Shown here piece by piece: positions 45,589-59,400 of a DNA stretch of 64,000 nt. Where the stretch lies: NCBI RefSeq assembly GCF_945859705.1, contig NC_079134.1:52134402-52198401 (forward strand), read 5' to 3'. The translations under genes and the position numbers were made by a program. The number at the start of each line of letters is the position of its first letter. The stretch's first letter is position 1. The DNA comes from Episyrphus balteatus. Its lineage: Eukaryota > Arthropoda > Insecta > Diptera > Syrphidae. Under the pieces are notes generated by a model that had not been told where the DNA came from, did not search any database, and saw nothing but the letters and a program-made list of their open reading frames with translations.

Positions 45589-48500
45589 TAAGACAAAAAA
45601 TCTGCGAAGAATTTTATTTCAAAAGGTTTTTTTTTTGAACACTGTCAGTTTTCTCTAAATTTTGAGAATTTTTCCAAATATACACGAATAGCAAAATAAA
45701 CTTAAAATTCATATTTCTGTTATCCGAATAAATTGAAGCAGCGTAATTTCACCGTTTTGTGTATGCTTCCTATGGAATCCAACTGGCTCAAAAAAAGCAG
45801 GTGTGCACCGGGCCTAAGTGGTTAGGACCTGATGGAATTGTTAAAAAAGAGCTAAATAGGATTTTTTTTTAATTAGAGCTAAAAAATGCTTCAGATAGAA
45901 AAAAATTATATAGGTAGGTACAAATTGGTGCTTAGTTTTTTTCAATAACACTGGTGTGCAAGGAAATCCTACTTTTGATAAAACTACATATACTTTTCTA
46001 AAGGAATTTTGTGTGCTGATTGCGAATCAAAAGTCGAAATTGGCCTAGCACGTCAAGTTTTTTAGATATTACTGTAAGAAAATAACGAAAACCCATATTT
46101 TTGCTGTTTTCGAAGCAATTCACTTTCAATCTTCTCAATATCTCTTTTCTTATCCGAGGTATCTAAATTTAAGTAAATCCAGTAGGTTTGGCATATCTTA
46201 CCATAAGGAAACTGATCATTTAAAATTCATATTTCTTTACCCCCAAGAACAAAAGTATACTTTTTCGAAAAGGTTTTTTTATGCTGTTTTTGAAACCGAA
46301 TTCAAAAAATTTCGATCAGCTCCCGTTTTGTGATTTAGTATCTAGTTTTTTGAGATTTTCTAAACTAAACTTGATTTCGAGATTCTCATGTTATGAGAAA
46401 TAAGTCCCCCAAATTTAATTTATTTTTGTACTTGGTCAACTAAGAGGGCTATTTTCTACAAACTGCTCATATTTTTCAAATTTCATTTAAAAAATTGGTA
46501 CGTGCTAGAATGCAGGAAAGTCAAATTTTTCATAATTTCAAAAAATTATTTGAAGGAGAAAATAAAAGATAAATTTTGCAGACCATTATGTAATCGTAGA
46601 ACCATACCATTCAAAGCTCAAATATTATAAACAATTCGTAAATACTTTAAAAGATCGCGCGTTGCATTTTGTAAACTTTTTAAAAATTTCTGTAAATATC
46701 TGTTTTTCAAAATCATACCCATTTGTGATTAATACGATAATAATCCCTTTTTGTTGTAGGTACTAGGACCAAAAATATTCACTCAATTCCATTATAAACA
46801 CTCTAGTAAGTACAAATAATACCAATTTAGGTACATCTTCATACATACATATACTAAAGGCTTTAAAGACGTGTTTATATGTATATATCGGCATACATAA
46901 GTAGATATGATGTGATTTCATGAACACGTACAAAGAAATAATTGGATTGAAAATAAAATACAAATTTTCCTCTCATTATTTCATCAATGTTCTTTAGACG
47001 TTCCGCAAAATCATCTGCTTTCCTTAAATTCTACATAACTCCCAGTATCAACCTTGGTTGAACTTAAGCATAATTCATTGCAAAAACCCAAAAAAAAAAA
47101 GTTCTGAAGTATGAAGGTTCTTAAGATTGATTAGAAACAAGCTTCTTATATGTATACTTGTTCCTATATTCGTTTAACAAAAACAACCTTTATAATGTTT
47201 TTTGTGTATTTGGCAAAACATCCAAAACCATGATATCATAATGATACAGTCAACATCGCTTATTGGAATCACGGTTAGATAAAAATTAAAAGTAGTTGAA
47301 AGACTAAATTTGAAAGTTCACAGCAATTTTTGGGTCTGAGTGATTTTCCAAAAAAAGATTGGAAGTTTTGGAAAGAAGTTTTTGAAAAGGTATGTTAAAG
47401 ATCTAAAAGACTTGGTGTCCCAAATAGGGACATTGGCCCTCTGCAATATCAATGCAATTTTATGAATAGTTAAAAAATCAAAGAAGTGGCTCGTACCAGT
47501 AAGAATATCTTCCAAGAAAACGTTTAGGTTAATTTCAGGACGTCTTTCTTAGGTTCTTTTAACTGCAAGATGCATTCGAAAACTCATGTTTGATTCCAAA
47601 TTAAGGCAAATGAATCCATAAAACCTGTCAAAAACCAAACTTTTTGGTTCTTTAAGGAAGATCTTAGTGCGAACTATTTAAAAAAACTGCATTGCTCTTT
47701 TGAATAGAACTAAAAAAAAATAAATCCCTCTACTAATAACTGAATGACTGTGCCAGTTTTCTGTGATCCTTCTAAATAAGGAGTTTTTTATTTAATTTTT
47801 AGTTTCTGGTATTTTAAGCTCAAAATGTGAACCTTGATTTTTCATCTAACCGGATTCTACTTTATAAAATATTATGATGTCGAATAAGACAACGACAACG
47901 ATGATGACGACGTGGTTAAGTGTGCGTATAGAACTGCCGAAAACGTGAGAAACGCTGTCTGTTTTTTGTCCTCCCGGATGAGCAGACATTTTCAATAAAG
48001 GTGGTAAGTATATGCATGCAGAATATACGGTATTCATTCTGGGGGGCGAAAATGAGACCTTATTTCATTTTCGCATGAGCGGATGTGATATGTGTGAGTT
48101 CAAAGCATTAGAATCAAAGCAAAACTTTTTTTTTTGCTTACATGGAATATGACTGGTAGAGTATTTTATAGGAGGATGGGAACTTGTACATAACAGCAGT
48201 TAGTGAGATTTTCTTAATTAGTTTGGTGGGTGACGTGCTTTGGCAGTTTGTTTGGCACTTTGCCATGAACGATGTTTGGCTTTTTGAATTGAAAATTTCA
48301 AAGGATATAAGTAGTTACCTTGGTTTGGTAGTTAAAAAAATAAAAAAAAATTAAACGTTTAAATGACATGGTAGGTAGTTAATTAGTGACTCATTTAAGA
48401 GTTTGTGAAACTATAGAACTTTTTAGTTTTTGATTTTTGTTTAAAAATAAAAATAAAAAACTTTTCTTTACAGTTTATTTAGTTTATTTGTTTTGATTTA

Positions 48501-51500
48501 TTTTTTTATTTGTTTTTGGTTTTGTAAAAAAACAAACTTTATTTTGTTTTATTAACTATAGTGGTGAAAATTTGTGGTGTTTTGAAATAATAAAATAAAA
48601 TACAAAATTGAATTTTTTTATAAATTTTTTTTTTAAGCATTAAAAGATAACAATTTTAGAAGAAGTAAAAAAAAAAAAAAAAAGAGAAAATTCATTGTCA
48701 ACGGTTTTTATTAACTTTTTAAAAGTAGATGTGGGTCCCCTGGACCCACCACTATAGTTAAGGGTTAATGAAATTATTCAAAAAGGTCAAGTTATGGTTC
48801 AGGAAGGGACAAATGCATACCAAGAAGATTTTTTTTTAATAATTAAATAAAATTTACCTTCGGTTTATTTTATTTTATTATGTTTTATTTTAATTCAATG
48901 AACACTTGGACGTATGAGTACTTTTTGGCGTTTTGTTTTTGTTTTATTTAGTTTATTCGACAGAGTATTGCCTTTCACATGAACATTTGGCAACATAATC
49001 AAAACCAATCAAAACCTTATACAAACATCTATCAAATCATTGAATCAACATGTCACCAATTACATAAAAAAACCCAAAGCCTATCCAAAAACATAATTAA
49101 TATGCATTTTATTTAAAAAACGTAAACGAGATTCTGGTTGTAAAAGTGCCAAAAGTATAAAGTAATAAAAAGATCATCTGTCTTCAAAGTCAAAATTAAA
49201 TATGCTAATTACGGGTTAGGTTTTTTTTATAATCCCAACGCAAATTAAATAACTGCCTAGAGACATGAAACAAATCTTTGCATTCTTTTTTAACAATATA
49301 AACCATCAGGCATTGGAGTGGTTTCATATCCTTAACAAAGAAGACGAAGACGCTTAGCCAGAGATTATCCGTGAGAATCAACAAAATAATCCTCTATCAA
49401 CATTGTCTATTCCCTGATCTGGATTACAGAGTATACTGAATAAGGACTTCTTTAATAATTCAATATCCTTTTTATATCAGGTCGGGATTTTTACATCAAC
49501 CACACACTGCATGTTGAATTATTTATTTTTGATTCCACCATCATCGTTGCTGCCACCACAAGAAAATAATACACAGGACACATTTTTCACTTAAACAACA
49601 TTAAAAAGGAGATGAAACACCTTTCCGGCACCTGTACAAAATGTACATATGTCTACCCTTAACCTATATTGGTACCTTTTCCAAATTTAATAAATAAAAA
49701 ATTATGAGATCACTTTGTGAATTTAACGTTTCAAGCCCTTTTTTACCTCTCCAATTTCCCTTTATTGTCCTTGCTTGATAAATTCTATCTGTTTTTTTTT
49801 TTTTTTGTCTACCGCCCACAATATATAAAGTACCTACAAGAGAATCCTCTTATCATATCTTCTGACAAGGGAAATGAAAAGCTCATTCAATGAATCCCAA
49901 ATATTCTTTACACCGACTTATACATGGCTTTATGTTTGAAACCGATTTTTCATATTTTGAACAAGGAAACAGAAAAAAAAATTGTATTAATACCAAAAAG
50001 GATCCGTAAACGTTAAAATACACAAAAAAAGCCATCCAACCCGCAAAAAGAATACTTGGCCAATTTCATTCCAAGCTGTCGGACACAAATTGGAACTCTA
50101 TAAAAATTGTTTTGAATTTTTTAAAAGTAAAGTGTCGCCAAAAAAATACACTAAAGAAAAAAAAAAAAGTATACATAAATACCAAGGATTTTTTTGTTCG
50201 TCCTCTGGGTAAAAAAAGGGTTACTTCACTTGACTAGAGTGGAGAGTTGAACGAAACCAGATGATCATAGAAGCATCTGGGTATTGTTTTGACCTGGGAA
50301 TTTGTTGGCTAAGGGAAAATGTATTTCTGTCCTCCAAGACAAACCAAAAAAAAAAATTAAAAAAAAAAAGAAAACATTGAAAAGATTTATACAGGAAAAG
50401 TGGAATGGGAGAGCAAGAAAATAAATGAAATTATCGTTGACAAACTGAATTGAGAATGGACATTGTTCACTTTGATATGTTCAAGATTTAAGACTTTTCA
50501 TGATGACATGTGTGTGTGGAAGGGGTGGTTGGAGTATCCTGTTTTTTCTTCACCATTTAAGTCGCATGTCGAATGAGCTTTGAAGAATATCCAGCAACCG
50601 CCAGAGTTATGAAACACATGGATTCTATTTTAAGGCAAGGATTTTCTTTTTTGAGAAATTAAATTAGCTTAAGTCCCTTGAAACCATATAAAACATTCTC
50701 GTTAAGAAGAGACTTCAAAAGAAAAACACATTCTGCGAATTTTAATGAAATGTTGAGAACTCAAAGAAAAATTGTACAAAAATATAAACAGGATTGGGTT
50801 TTTTTTAAGAGAAATGTATAATGCTTATGTGTTTTGTATATAATAAAAAAAATATGGTACAATTTATATACATTGAGCTTAATTTAACAACTAATCACTT
50901 AATCATTGTCTAAAGGAGTAGGTACTTTTCATAGAAGACGTTTAATACCTTTTACTTTTACCTAATGCATTTGACTATTGTCAACTTTAAAACTCATATT
51001 TTTAATCTATTGTTCTTCAATTTATTCTTTTCTGAATTCAATGAACAGTTTATACATTCAATAAATTTTGAAAGATAAATTTATATTTTATTACCTACGA
51101 AAAGTTTTGAAAAAAAAAAATTAAAATAAATTTTGATTATTATTTTTTTTTTTTTAATTCTGATTTTTGGGACAGTTTTTTTCAAAAAATTAAATTTAGT
51201 TGATTTTAAACTAAAAGAACTTATTTTAGATTGAATTTTGTACATTTTTTTAAAGTCCATTTGTGAGAAAATTTGCTTTTTTCGTTTATAACAATAAACA
51301 AGGTAGGCCTTCCAGGGTTAAACAATGGGAAATTGTCCCTATAAAATTGTTATGTTGAAATAGCATAAGCAATCTTTATCGATATCATTTAAATGATGAA
51401 ATTTAAAAACATTTTTCGAAAAAAGTTGTTTTTGTTCTCAAAATCTTTTAACTTAAATTTAAAAATGCAAAACGACTACAGCGGCAATTTTTAAAGTTTT

Positions 51501-51648
51501 TTTTTTAAGTATTTTTAGTTACCAAAGCTTGGAAGAAAAGATTATCAAAATCCAATTTTGTTAGTTTTAGTTCCTCCTCCATGAATTCAGTATTTAAAGC
51601 TTAGCTCAAAGTTGAAAAATGGTTGTTTGGTTAAGATCTAATCTAAGG
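45589..51648. other. Unassigned AT-rich non-coding sequence
   Basis: A 6-kb stretch with no recognised gene, RNA or bounded transposon. 47,870-48,060 is less AT-rich. Long A and T runs occur near 48,660 and 51,140. Confidence 0.4.
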
Positions 51649-51656
51649 ATTTACAA

Positions 51657-52685
51657 CAGGCATGTCAAACTCAATGGTTACAAGGGGCCAAAACAGCGAG
51701 ATAATAATTTTTGTGGGCCGCTGAACATGTTAAGCTACAATTTTTATATGTAAAACAATTGTAAAAAAAACAGCAAAAATGATGAAACTATTTTTTTTTT
51801 TCATTTACCATTTTTTTCTGAGACCAAAGTTAGTTATTCAGGATTTTAAAGGTAACTCATTCCTCTTAATGACTGAAATAACTGCTCGCTTCGACAGGTA
51901 CCTACTGTGAAATTTGCAAACGATTTTATATGGCAGTTTTCAAGTGCACAAAAATACTTATAAAATCGGGCATTTCAACGAATTTGGAACTTACTTCGGA
52001 GTCAAATTTGAAATCGCTTTCCTCCATTTTCACATGATTCGGCAACTCTATGTTTATGGAACAAATCGAAAAAAACCAAGCGAACTTGTCTTTCAAGAAA
52101 TATTCAATTTTATAGTTTAGATTTTTTGCGTAGTATTTTTTATACGTCAAATCCTAGTTTATCTTCTGATGTTCCAAAAGAGCTAGGTTGCATTTGAATG
52201 CACATTTGCATTTGGATGTTGTATTTGTTCACATATTCGTTATATTATGAATTTTCCTTGCAGTTTTAAGTTTAACTCAGATAAATTTTTTGCTACATCT
52301 AGGTAGGTATCATAAACTCTGCAACCATTTTAGATAGCAAGACATGCTGGTTTAAAGACTTTTATCATTAAAAACTAAAAAATTCCCAAGCCCCTGAATC
52401 GTTGCTAGGTTAACTCAGAATATTCGCTTCCTAATTCCCTTTAAGAAATCACATAACTTACCCTGATTTAACCCACGAGATCTTATAAAATTTGTTATTT
52501 TTTTGGTTTTGCCTCATATTTATTTGTTGATTAGGAAAAAAAGGAGGTGCATGTGCATCGAAAGCTGTGAACATAAAATCTAAATTATAATCTAAAACTC
52601 AAAATTAATAAAAATTTGGACTGGGCCGCAAAGTTATTCGTTGTGGGCCGCATGCGGCCCGCGGGCCGCAAGTTTGACATGCCTG
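51657..52685. mobile_element. hAT-type element with 8-bp target duplication
   Basis: 1,029 bp. The left end is CAGGCATGTCAAACTCAATG and the right end read inward is CAGGCATGTCAAACTTGCGG, with GGGCCGC-rich subterminal sequence on both sides (notably CGGCCCGCGGGCCG near 52,655). ATTTACAA flanks both sides perfectly (51,649-51,656 and 52,686-52,693). The CAGG..TGTCAAACT terminus is characteristic of a widespread hAT group. No transposase was recognised. Confidence 0.92.
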
Positions 52686-52693
52686 ATTTACAA

Positions 52694-53122
52694 TATCAAG
52701 CAACCTTAACATTGAAAAGCATCTTACCAAAAAACTATCGGCATCCAAAAATGCGATAGGAATAGTTTGGAAAAATGTGTAGGCGCAACTAAGAAATCCG
52801 TTTCAGCTCAAAATACAAAGTTTATTTGCTACTTCGAAAGCAATGGTTTTTGCCACTCAACCTTGAGGATGGCGTATGTATTAAACCACTAAAAAGCTTC
52901 TTAGGTTTTATTTAAAATCCAAAAAAATGTTCCTTCTATTTTTTGAGTAAATTAAAAAATAGGAAAACTACTTTCATTATTACGCTCACTCAGGGGTGTA
53001 CTGGTACCACATTAGTAGTTACCAAGAAATTTTATTTTTAATATCCAATTTTAAATGGAAATAAAAACCATTCATAGAGTTTAAGATATGTAACTCGATT
53101 TAAAAATTAAATAAAGTGTACA
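52694..53122. other. Non-coding spacer
   Basis: Nothing recognised between the hAT element and the foldback element. Confidence 0.5.
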
Positions 53123-54402
53123 TAGTCTATTTAATAGACCCGAGCTCCAGAGCAAAAATAGAACAAATTCGTTCAAGACTTTTTATTGGCAATTATGATT
53201 CCTTGGCATACAAGAATACTCCAGCCAAAATTGCTACTAAATCCATTGGTGCATTTCTGAATAAACGGCAACACTGGTCGGTTTTCAGTTTTTTTGATTT
53301 AACTCGAAAACCAAGCCTGACTTTGAAATGGTTCAAAGACACTTTTCATAGCAAATTAAATTTTCTGTCAAGTTAAGATGGTTAAAAAATTTAAAAAATT
53401 ATTTTTGACTAAAATTCTAACCTAAAATCAAAGAAAAAAAGTTAAAAAAATGACAATTTTATTTTTTTTTACTAAATCAAGGGGCATTTTGTGTATGTAG
53501 CCGGGACGTCCAAACTTTGTACTAATGAAATAAAGTAGAGGTAAAATCCTTTGATAATATGCAATTTTTAATTTTTTTTTGTCAAGAAACAACTTAAATG
53601 TACCTATTCAAAAATTAGCACTTTTTCTAAATTTTTGACTTTTTTAGTTAAAAGCAAGTTTTTAAAACTCGATAAAATCGTATTAATTATTAACTTTTAG
53701 ACTTTTAAAGTAAACATACTTCGAGGGATTGATTTAATATAAACTAAATATGACAAACAAAAAAATTTATTTGCATCCTTATGGCCTTTTGTGCAATTTT
53801 GTGTATGTGCATTTTTATAAATTCGGGTCGAATGGATGGACGGAGAGCCATTAGCTTTGGTCTATTGCATAGAAGAACATATTTAATACCAACTCTTTTA
53901 CTGTTTTCAATGGCCTGAAAAACAATTCTTGTAAAATCCGCGACCAACAAAAAGTTTCTCTTGAAAAACGAAAAAAATACTCTATTGAGTTTGAAACAAA
54001 ATAGCTCAGGCAAATTAGTAAATAAAATTGCACTTTTCGCGGGACAAATTTTTTGGTTTAAATGAGTAAAAATGGAGTTATAAAAAATAAAAACGGCACC
54101 GACCTCTTTTCCAAGATGGCGGCTGTTCCCGATATCTTATCATCCCAAAAAATTCACTTTTACGATAAGGACATTCACCTAAACACGTTCCATGAATTTG
54201 TCCCGCGAAAAGTGCAATTTGATTTACTAATTTGCCTGAGCTATTTTGTTTCAAACTCAATAGAGTATTTTTTCCATTTTCAAGAGAAACTTTTTGTTGG
54301 TCGCGGATTTTACAAGAATTGTTTTTCAGGCCATTGAAAACAGTAAAAGAGTTGGTATTAAATGTTCTTCTATGCAATAGACCAAAGCTAATGGCTCTCC
54401 GT

Positions 54403-55740
54403 CATAGCCGTATTTAGGGGGGGGGGGGTTTTGGGTGTTTAACCCCCCCCCCGATATTTTTTTTCAGAAAATCAAAAGATACCTATATTATAAACATATA
54501 CAAGTCTAATATATGCAGCACTAAATAATTTGTTTTTGTATTTTAGTGATTTGATTACCTATACGAAAATCTCCATTAAAATCACTACCAATTTTGCATC
54601 GTTGCAGAAGCTGTCGATGAAGTTTGTATAAAGGAAAACAAAAATTGTTTGGTCCATTACAAAGAGTTTTTATCTCTTTGAACATTTCCTTAAGCACTAT
54701 GTTAACACCTTAAAATGCTCTTTTAAGAACCCTTTAAATACCCTTTTATGCAGGGTTTTTGGTGCCGGGACTAAACTATGTTTTTTCAAAGGGTTTCGGT
54801 GGCCGAACTCGAATCCAAAGACGGACTTATTCGATCACACCTCGTTTTTGAAATATTACCCTTAAATCTATTTAAATCTTTCAGACATCTTTTCTAATCC
54901 GAGATATCTTCAGTTGCTTATTACCCACTTTTGTTCTATGTTAACCTTAAATCCAGTATGTAAGCGAAAATAAATGTATCGATTTATTCAGAGACTGTAG
55001 TACCTACCAACGCTAGGAAATAACCTCGAAAACTGCAAAAAGCGGGATTTTCGGGATTTAATTTAACAAAAAAAAAGTAAACGCTAAAAAATAACTTTGA
55101 AAACTGGTAAAAATCGGCATTTTGATGTTCTAACGGGAATATCTCCAAAACGTGACGTGGTTACCCTGGTTTCTGTAACAAAAACCTTGTTGACCAGTGT
55201 AATTAGCTCATGTGAAACAACTTGGATTATTTAAAATTTTGGTTTTTAAGTATTGCTAATTTCATTTAGAACTCAATAGATAGAATGTACCTGTAAATTT
55301 TCTGCTACAAAATTTCAGTGCAAGAAAAAGTCCATTTTTCAATGTTTTATATATTAAATCTTACGAAATAATTTTTTTTATAAAGCCTTAGAATGGTTAA
55401 AATTTGTTTCTTAAAAAAAATTTTTTATATCAACCAACTTATCACTTTTTGTACCTACAAAACTAGAGATGCCGCTGAATATTCAGCCATTTTTAAATTC
55501 GTTTACCGTAAGCAGGGCTTTTTTAAACTTTTAACTACGAATTCCTCTCCTAAAAAATACTTAAAAAGGATATTGGCAAATTTTTCGCTTCTACACAGTT
55601 CAAATGACTATTTGATTTAGCGGGATTTAGAATCGACTGCAGTTACATATAGTTGATACAAAGTATTGTGATTTCTAAAAAAAAAATTTTGTTTGGTCTG
55701 AGCTAACCCCCCCCGAAATGAAATCCTAGCTACGGCTATG
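54403..55740. mobile_element. DNA transposon inserted in the foldback arm (8-bp duplication)
   Basis: 1,338 bp. The left end is CATAGCCGTATTTAGGGG and the right end read inward is CATAGCCGTAGCTAGGATTT, both leading into long G runs. CTCTCCGT is duplicated perfectly (54,395-54,402 and 55,741-55,748). The opposite arm holds the unduplicated site as ACGGAGAG at 53,840-53,847. An 8-bp duplication fits hAT or P superfamilies, and the CATAG start does not decide between them. No transposase was recognised; the longest interior frame (55,393-55,620, plus) is anonymous. Confidence 0.92.
54417..54452. repeat. G12/C10 hairpin near the transposon left end
   Basis: Twelve G residues (54,417-54,428) are followed after 14 bases by ten C residues (54,443-54,452). 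The pair could form a very stable stem. The right end of the same element has only one such run (55,707-55,714). Confidence 0.85.
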
Positions 55741-56444
55741 CTCTCCGTCCATCCATTCGACCCGAATTTATAAAAATGCACATACACAAAATTGCACAAA
55801 AGGCCATAAGGATGCAAATAAATTTTTTTGTTTGTCATATTTAATTTATATTAAATCAATCCCTCGAAGTATTTTTACTTTGAAAGTCTAAAAGTTACCA
55901 ATTAATACGATTTTATCGAGTTTTAAAAACTTGCTTTTAACTAAAAAAGTCAAAAATTTAGAAAAAGTGCTAATTTTTGAATAGGTACATTTAAGTTGTT
56001 TCTTGACAAAAAAAATTAAAAATTGCATATTATCAAAGGATTTTACCTCTACTTTATTTCATTAGTTCAAAGTTTGGACGTCCCGGCTACATACACAAAA
56101 TGCCCCTTGATTTAGTAAAAAAAATAAAATTGTCATTTTTTTAACTTTTTTTTCTTTGATTTTAGGTTAGAATTCTAGTCAAAAATAATTTTTTAACCAT
56201 CTAAACTTGACAGAAAATTTAATTTGCTATGAAAAGTGTCTTTGAACCATTTCAAAGTCAGGCTTGGTTTTCGAGTTAAATCAAAAAAACTGAAAACCGA
56301 CCAGTGTTGCCGTTTTCTCAGAAATGCACCAACGGATTTAGTAGCACTTTTGGCTGGAATATTCTTGTATGCCAAGGCATCATAATCGCCAATAAAAACT
56401 CTTGAACGAATTTGTTCCATCCAAAAGGGTCTATTCAATAGACT

Positions 56445-59400
56445 AACAACTCAAGTTTTTGAAAAAAGTATCATTGATAACTGTAAGTGTTGCAGTTGTT
56501 TTTTAACATGTTTTTTAAGATTTTTAGTAGTACCTAGTTTTTTTTTAGATAATTGCACCTCCCGCCTAAAGGGTGGCACATAGACCCCACTCCCACAACA
56601 AAAAATGATGGTATTCAACACCTCTACAAAAAACTGTTATCAATTCTCGGCGGCAAAGTTATTGTGATCGTGACTTGCGTTGATATGAATTTTTCACGAA
56701 AAACAAAACACTAATCCGATTTTGGTAAAAACGGACAAAACCTCATATTTAGTTTTTGTCGTCATTTTAGGTCAACCTTAAACTTGTTCAGGATCAATGT
56801 GTATCAGGTTTAGGTCTGTTCTGTAATGTTCAAATTTTTAGAACAAACAGTTTGGCTGCAATTTAAATTTGATCGGTTAAGGTCCAAAATCTCAAGTTAT
56901 TACATAAGAAACCTCACGCGAGATACGGGTTAGAATTAAGTTTGAGACTAGAAACTTGGGAAATATTTTTTTTTATTTCCAACCATATAAGTCTTTGGGA
57001 GCTGTATATTTTTCAATTTACCTCAAAACCCCAAAAATTAGTATGCTAGAAAAACTCGAAATGGTGGTGATCTCTTAAAAACGACTTTAGGGGTCTAGAA
57101 ATAGTATCAATGTGAATGATATATTATTATATAAAGATAGTGGGTCTTAAATAAATCAAATAAAACTTTATTTCTTGGGGCAGAGACCGATTTCTACAAA
57201 AAAGCTTATATGCACGTCCGAAACACTTAGGACATAAGTAATTTTTTCTTTTGTTTTTTTTGTAACTTTTTTGATAAAAGTGTAGGAATATAAAAGCCAT
57301 ACTTCGATAGGATACTGAGTAAAAAACCTAAAAAATGCAAAATTATGAGTGTAAGACAACATTATTTATTCAGATTCTAAGAGCGTTCCAGGAAATGACG
57401 TTTTGACCATAATTTATTTTTATTTTTTATGTAAAAAAAGTAAAACGAAATACTTAAAAATGAAACTAAAGCTAGCTTCTTACATACATTTTATATATTT
57501 ATCTAACCATTTTAGTTCAACTCTATCCATTTTTCAATTATTTTTGAAATGGTTGATATATTTATCCATAAAAATAAGCGTGGAATGATAAATCTACTTA
57601 TATATAATCAACGCTGTTTTTGGGTATATAAGATGCCACATACTTGAGCAAGTTGTCAAATTTAATACCAAATTAAGCGACCTATTTAAAGTGACAAAAT
57701 GGCCCACACTTTTGATCGAAAATTAGAACTCAGAATATAATAGTACCTTTTCAAATCAGATGGAAACACCGTTTTCCTACGTAAATCCATTAGAAAAAAT
57801 TTTTGTTTCTCTGATAGCTTTAACAACCTTAACTGTTCGTTTTTGAATAAATAAAATAACAATTTTCATTTAAATTTTCCAATTTTCAAACATTCTCAAA
57901 TAATATAACCACACATTAGACAATATTAAGCTATTATGGAAAGCATTTTGACTTCAAACACCCATTTCTTTTAACTCTTTCCGATAACATTACTTTCTAT
58001 TTCGTTTTATTTCAGCGGAGACGTCGTCATCGTCGTTATCGTGTTGTCTTTATTTTTATCAAACTTGTCTGTGTTGTATGGTAAACCAAATTTGTTAGGC
58101 ATAATAATAAGCAATAAGCATTATCCTTAGTACGCACATCACAAATACACGGTTGGTAAAGAGTTTTAGTGCCTTTTAGCAAAAAACACATATATACAAA
58201 GTTAAAATATAGACGGATTGGTTATGCAATGTAATTATACGCAGGGATGTTATGCCATTTAATGTTATACGTCCTCGCCTCTCCTCCAGCAGTCCTCCTC
58301 CTCAAATTCCTTCATTCAGGATTATCCAACCTAATAAAACTCAAAAAGGTACACGAGCGTTGTTTATTTTGTTATGTAAATATTTATACGTGTGTACATC
58401 TCTAAGTTGATAAATTTTAATGAGCATTAATGCTACATTCCTACATACATAAGGCTAACAAGAACGTTGTACCGGAGGAGTCTCGACTCGACTCGAGTAT
58501 CCGCATAGCCATGACTCTCGATTGCAAAAATAAAAGGGTTATTCCCATGATGTGAAATAAAGTTTTTATATCATTTCGTTTCTCGTATTTATGCAGTATT
58601 GCGCCTTTTGGTGGCACATTATGACGAAGATGGCGCACAACTGTTACGGCAGGTGGCTCTGCCTACCTCTACATACGTTAAAGTAGGTGCAAAATTAAGT
58701 TTATTTGAATTATGAATGAAATATTGCCAAAGGACCATCTCAGAGTGTGTATCTGCATACTACATTGGGTACCGTTTCAGGCAGAACGTTAAAACCCTTC
58801 CATATCCTTACATATAGTTTTATAGTAGAGCTTGTTCTATATGTTAGTTATAGCATCCAAAGGAGTATTAATTTATTCTTATGTATAGAAACTTTCTTGT
58901 TGTTCGTTACCTCTGAAGAAGGTTTCTAAGTGTGTTGGACGTTAGATGTCATATCTTTCCATATACGAATATCCTACAAAATCCTAGAAATAGAAACTTT
59001 TTAATTTAAAGAAAAGTTGTTTCCTCTCTCCTGTCAATAATAATATTAGAAGATATAAAGTAAATCTAAAAAAGGTATAAGTAGGTTTTCTATAAAATCG
59101 AACAACCTAAAAGGTTAACTCATCTGCGTAACGTTCTTTAGCTTATGGGATTAAAATTTTTCTACAAGGATCGTTCCGCATTGAAAAGTATGAAAATCTA
59201 TTGGATTATCTCTTCGTTGATAGAATGGTTTGCATGGAAAATAAAGGATCCTTTTAAATAAGTATTTACTACTGGATACATGCTGATATAAATTTGAATT
59301 TTTTGTGATGGTTTTTTTGTATACCTATATCTGCAATATATTATAAGATTTACTTAAACTTAGTTGAGGCAAAAAAGTTTTAAGTTATTCAAAAGTCAGT

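Larger units (their letters stand above)
53123..56444. mobile_element. Large foldback (palindromic) element, interrupted
   Basis: The left arm, 53,123-54,050, is the inverted complement of the right arm, which is now in two parts: 54,195-54,402 and 55,749-56,444. Arms are 0.90-0.93 kb with a 144-bp spacer (54,051-54,194). The outer ends read TAGTCTATT.AATAGACCC, themselves a short palindrome, with TA at both tips. The right arm is split by a 1,338-bp transposon. Matching frames on the two arms (53,140-53,376 plus and 56,193-56,425 minus) differ at several residues and have no known domain. Confidence 0.9.

Noticed and set aside
45795..45835. tRNA A-box-like CCTAAGTGGTTAGGAC
   Set aside because: No B box follows at the right distance and no stem pairs could be drawn.
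54062..54417. Plus- and minus-strand frames near the foldback centre
   Set aside because: They mirror the frames at 53,744-54,033 because the sequence is palindromic; no domain is recognisable.
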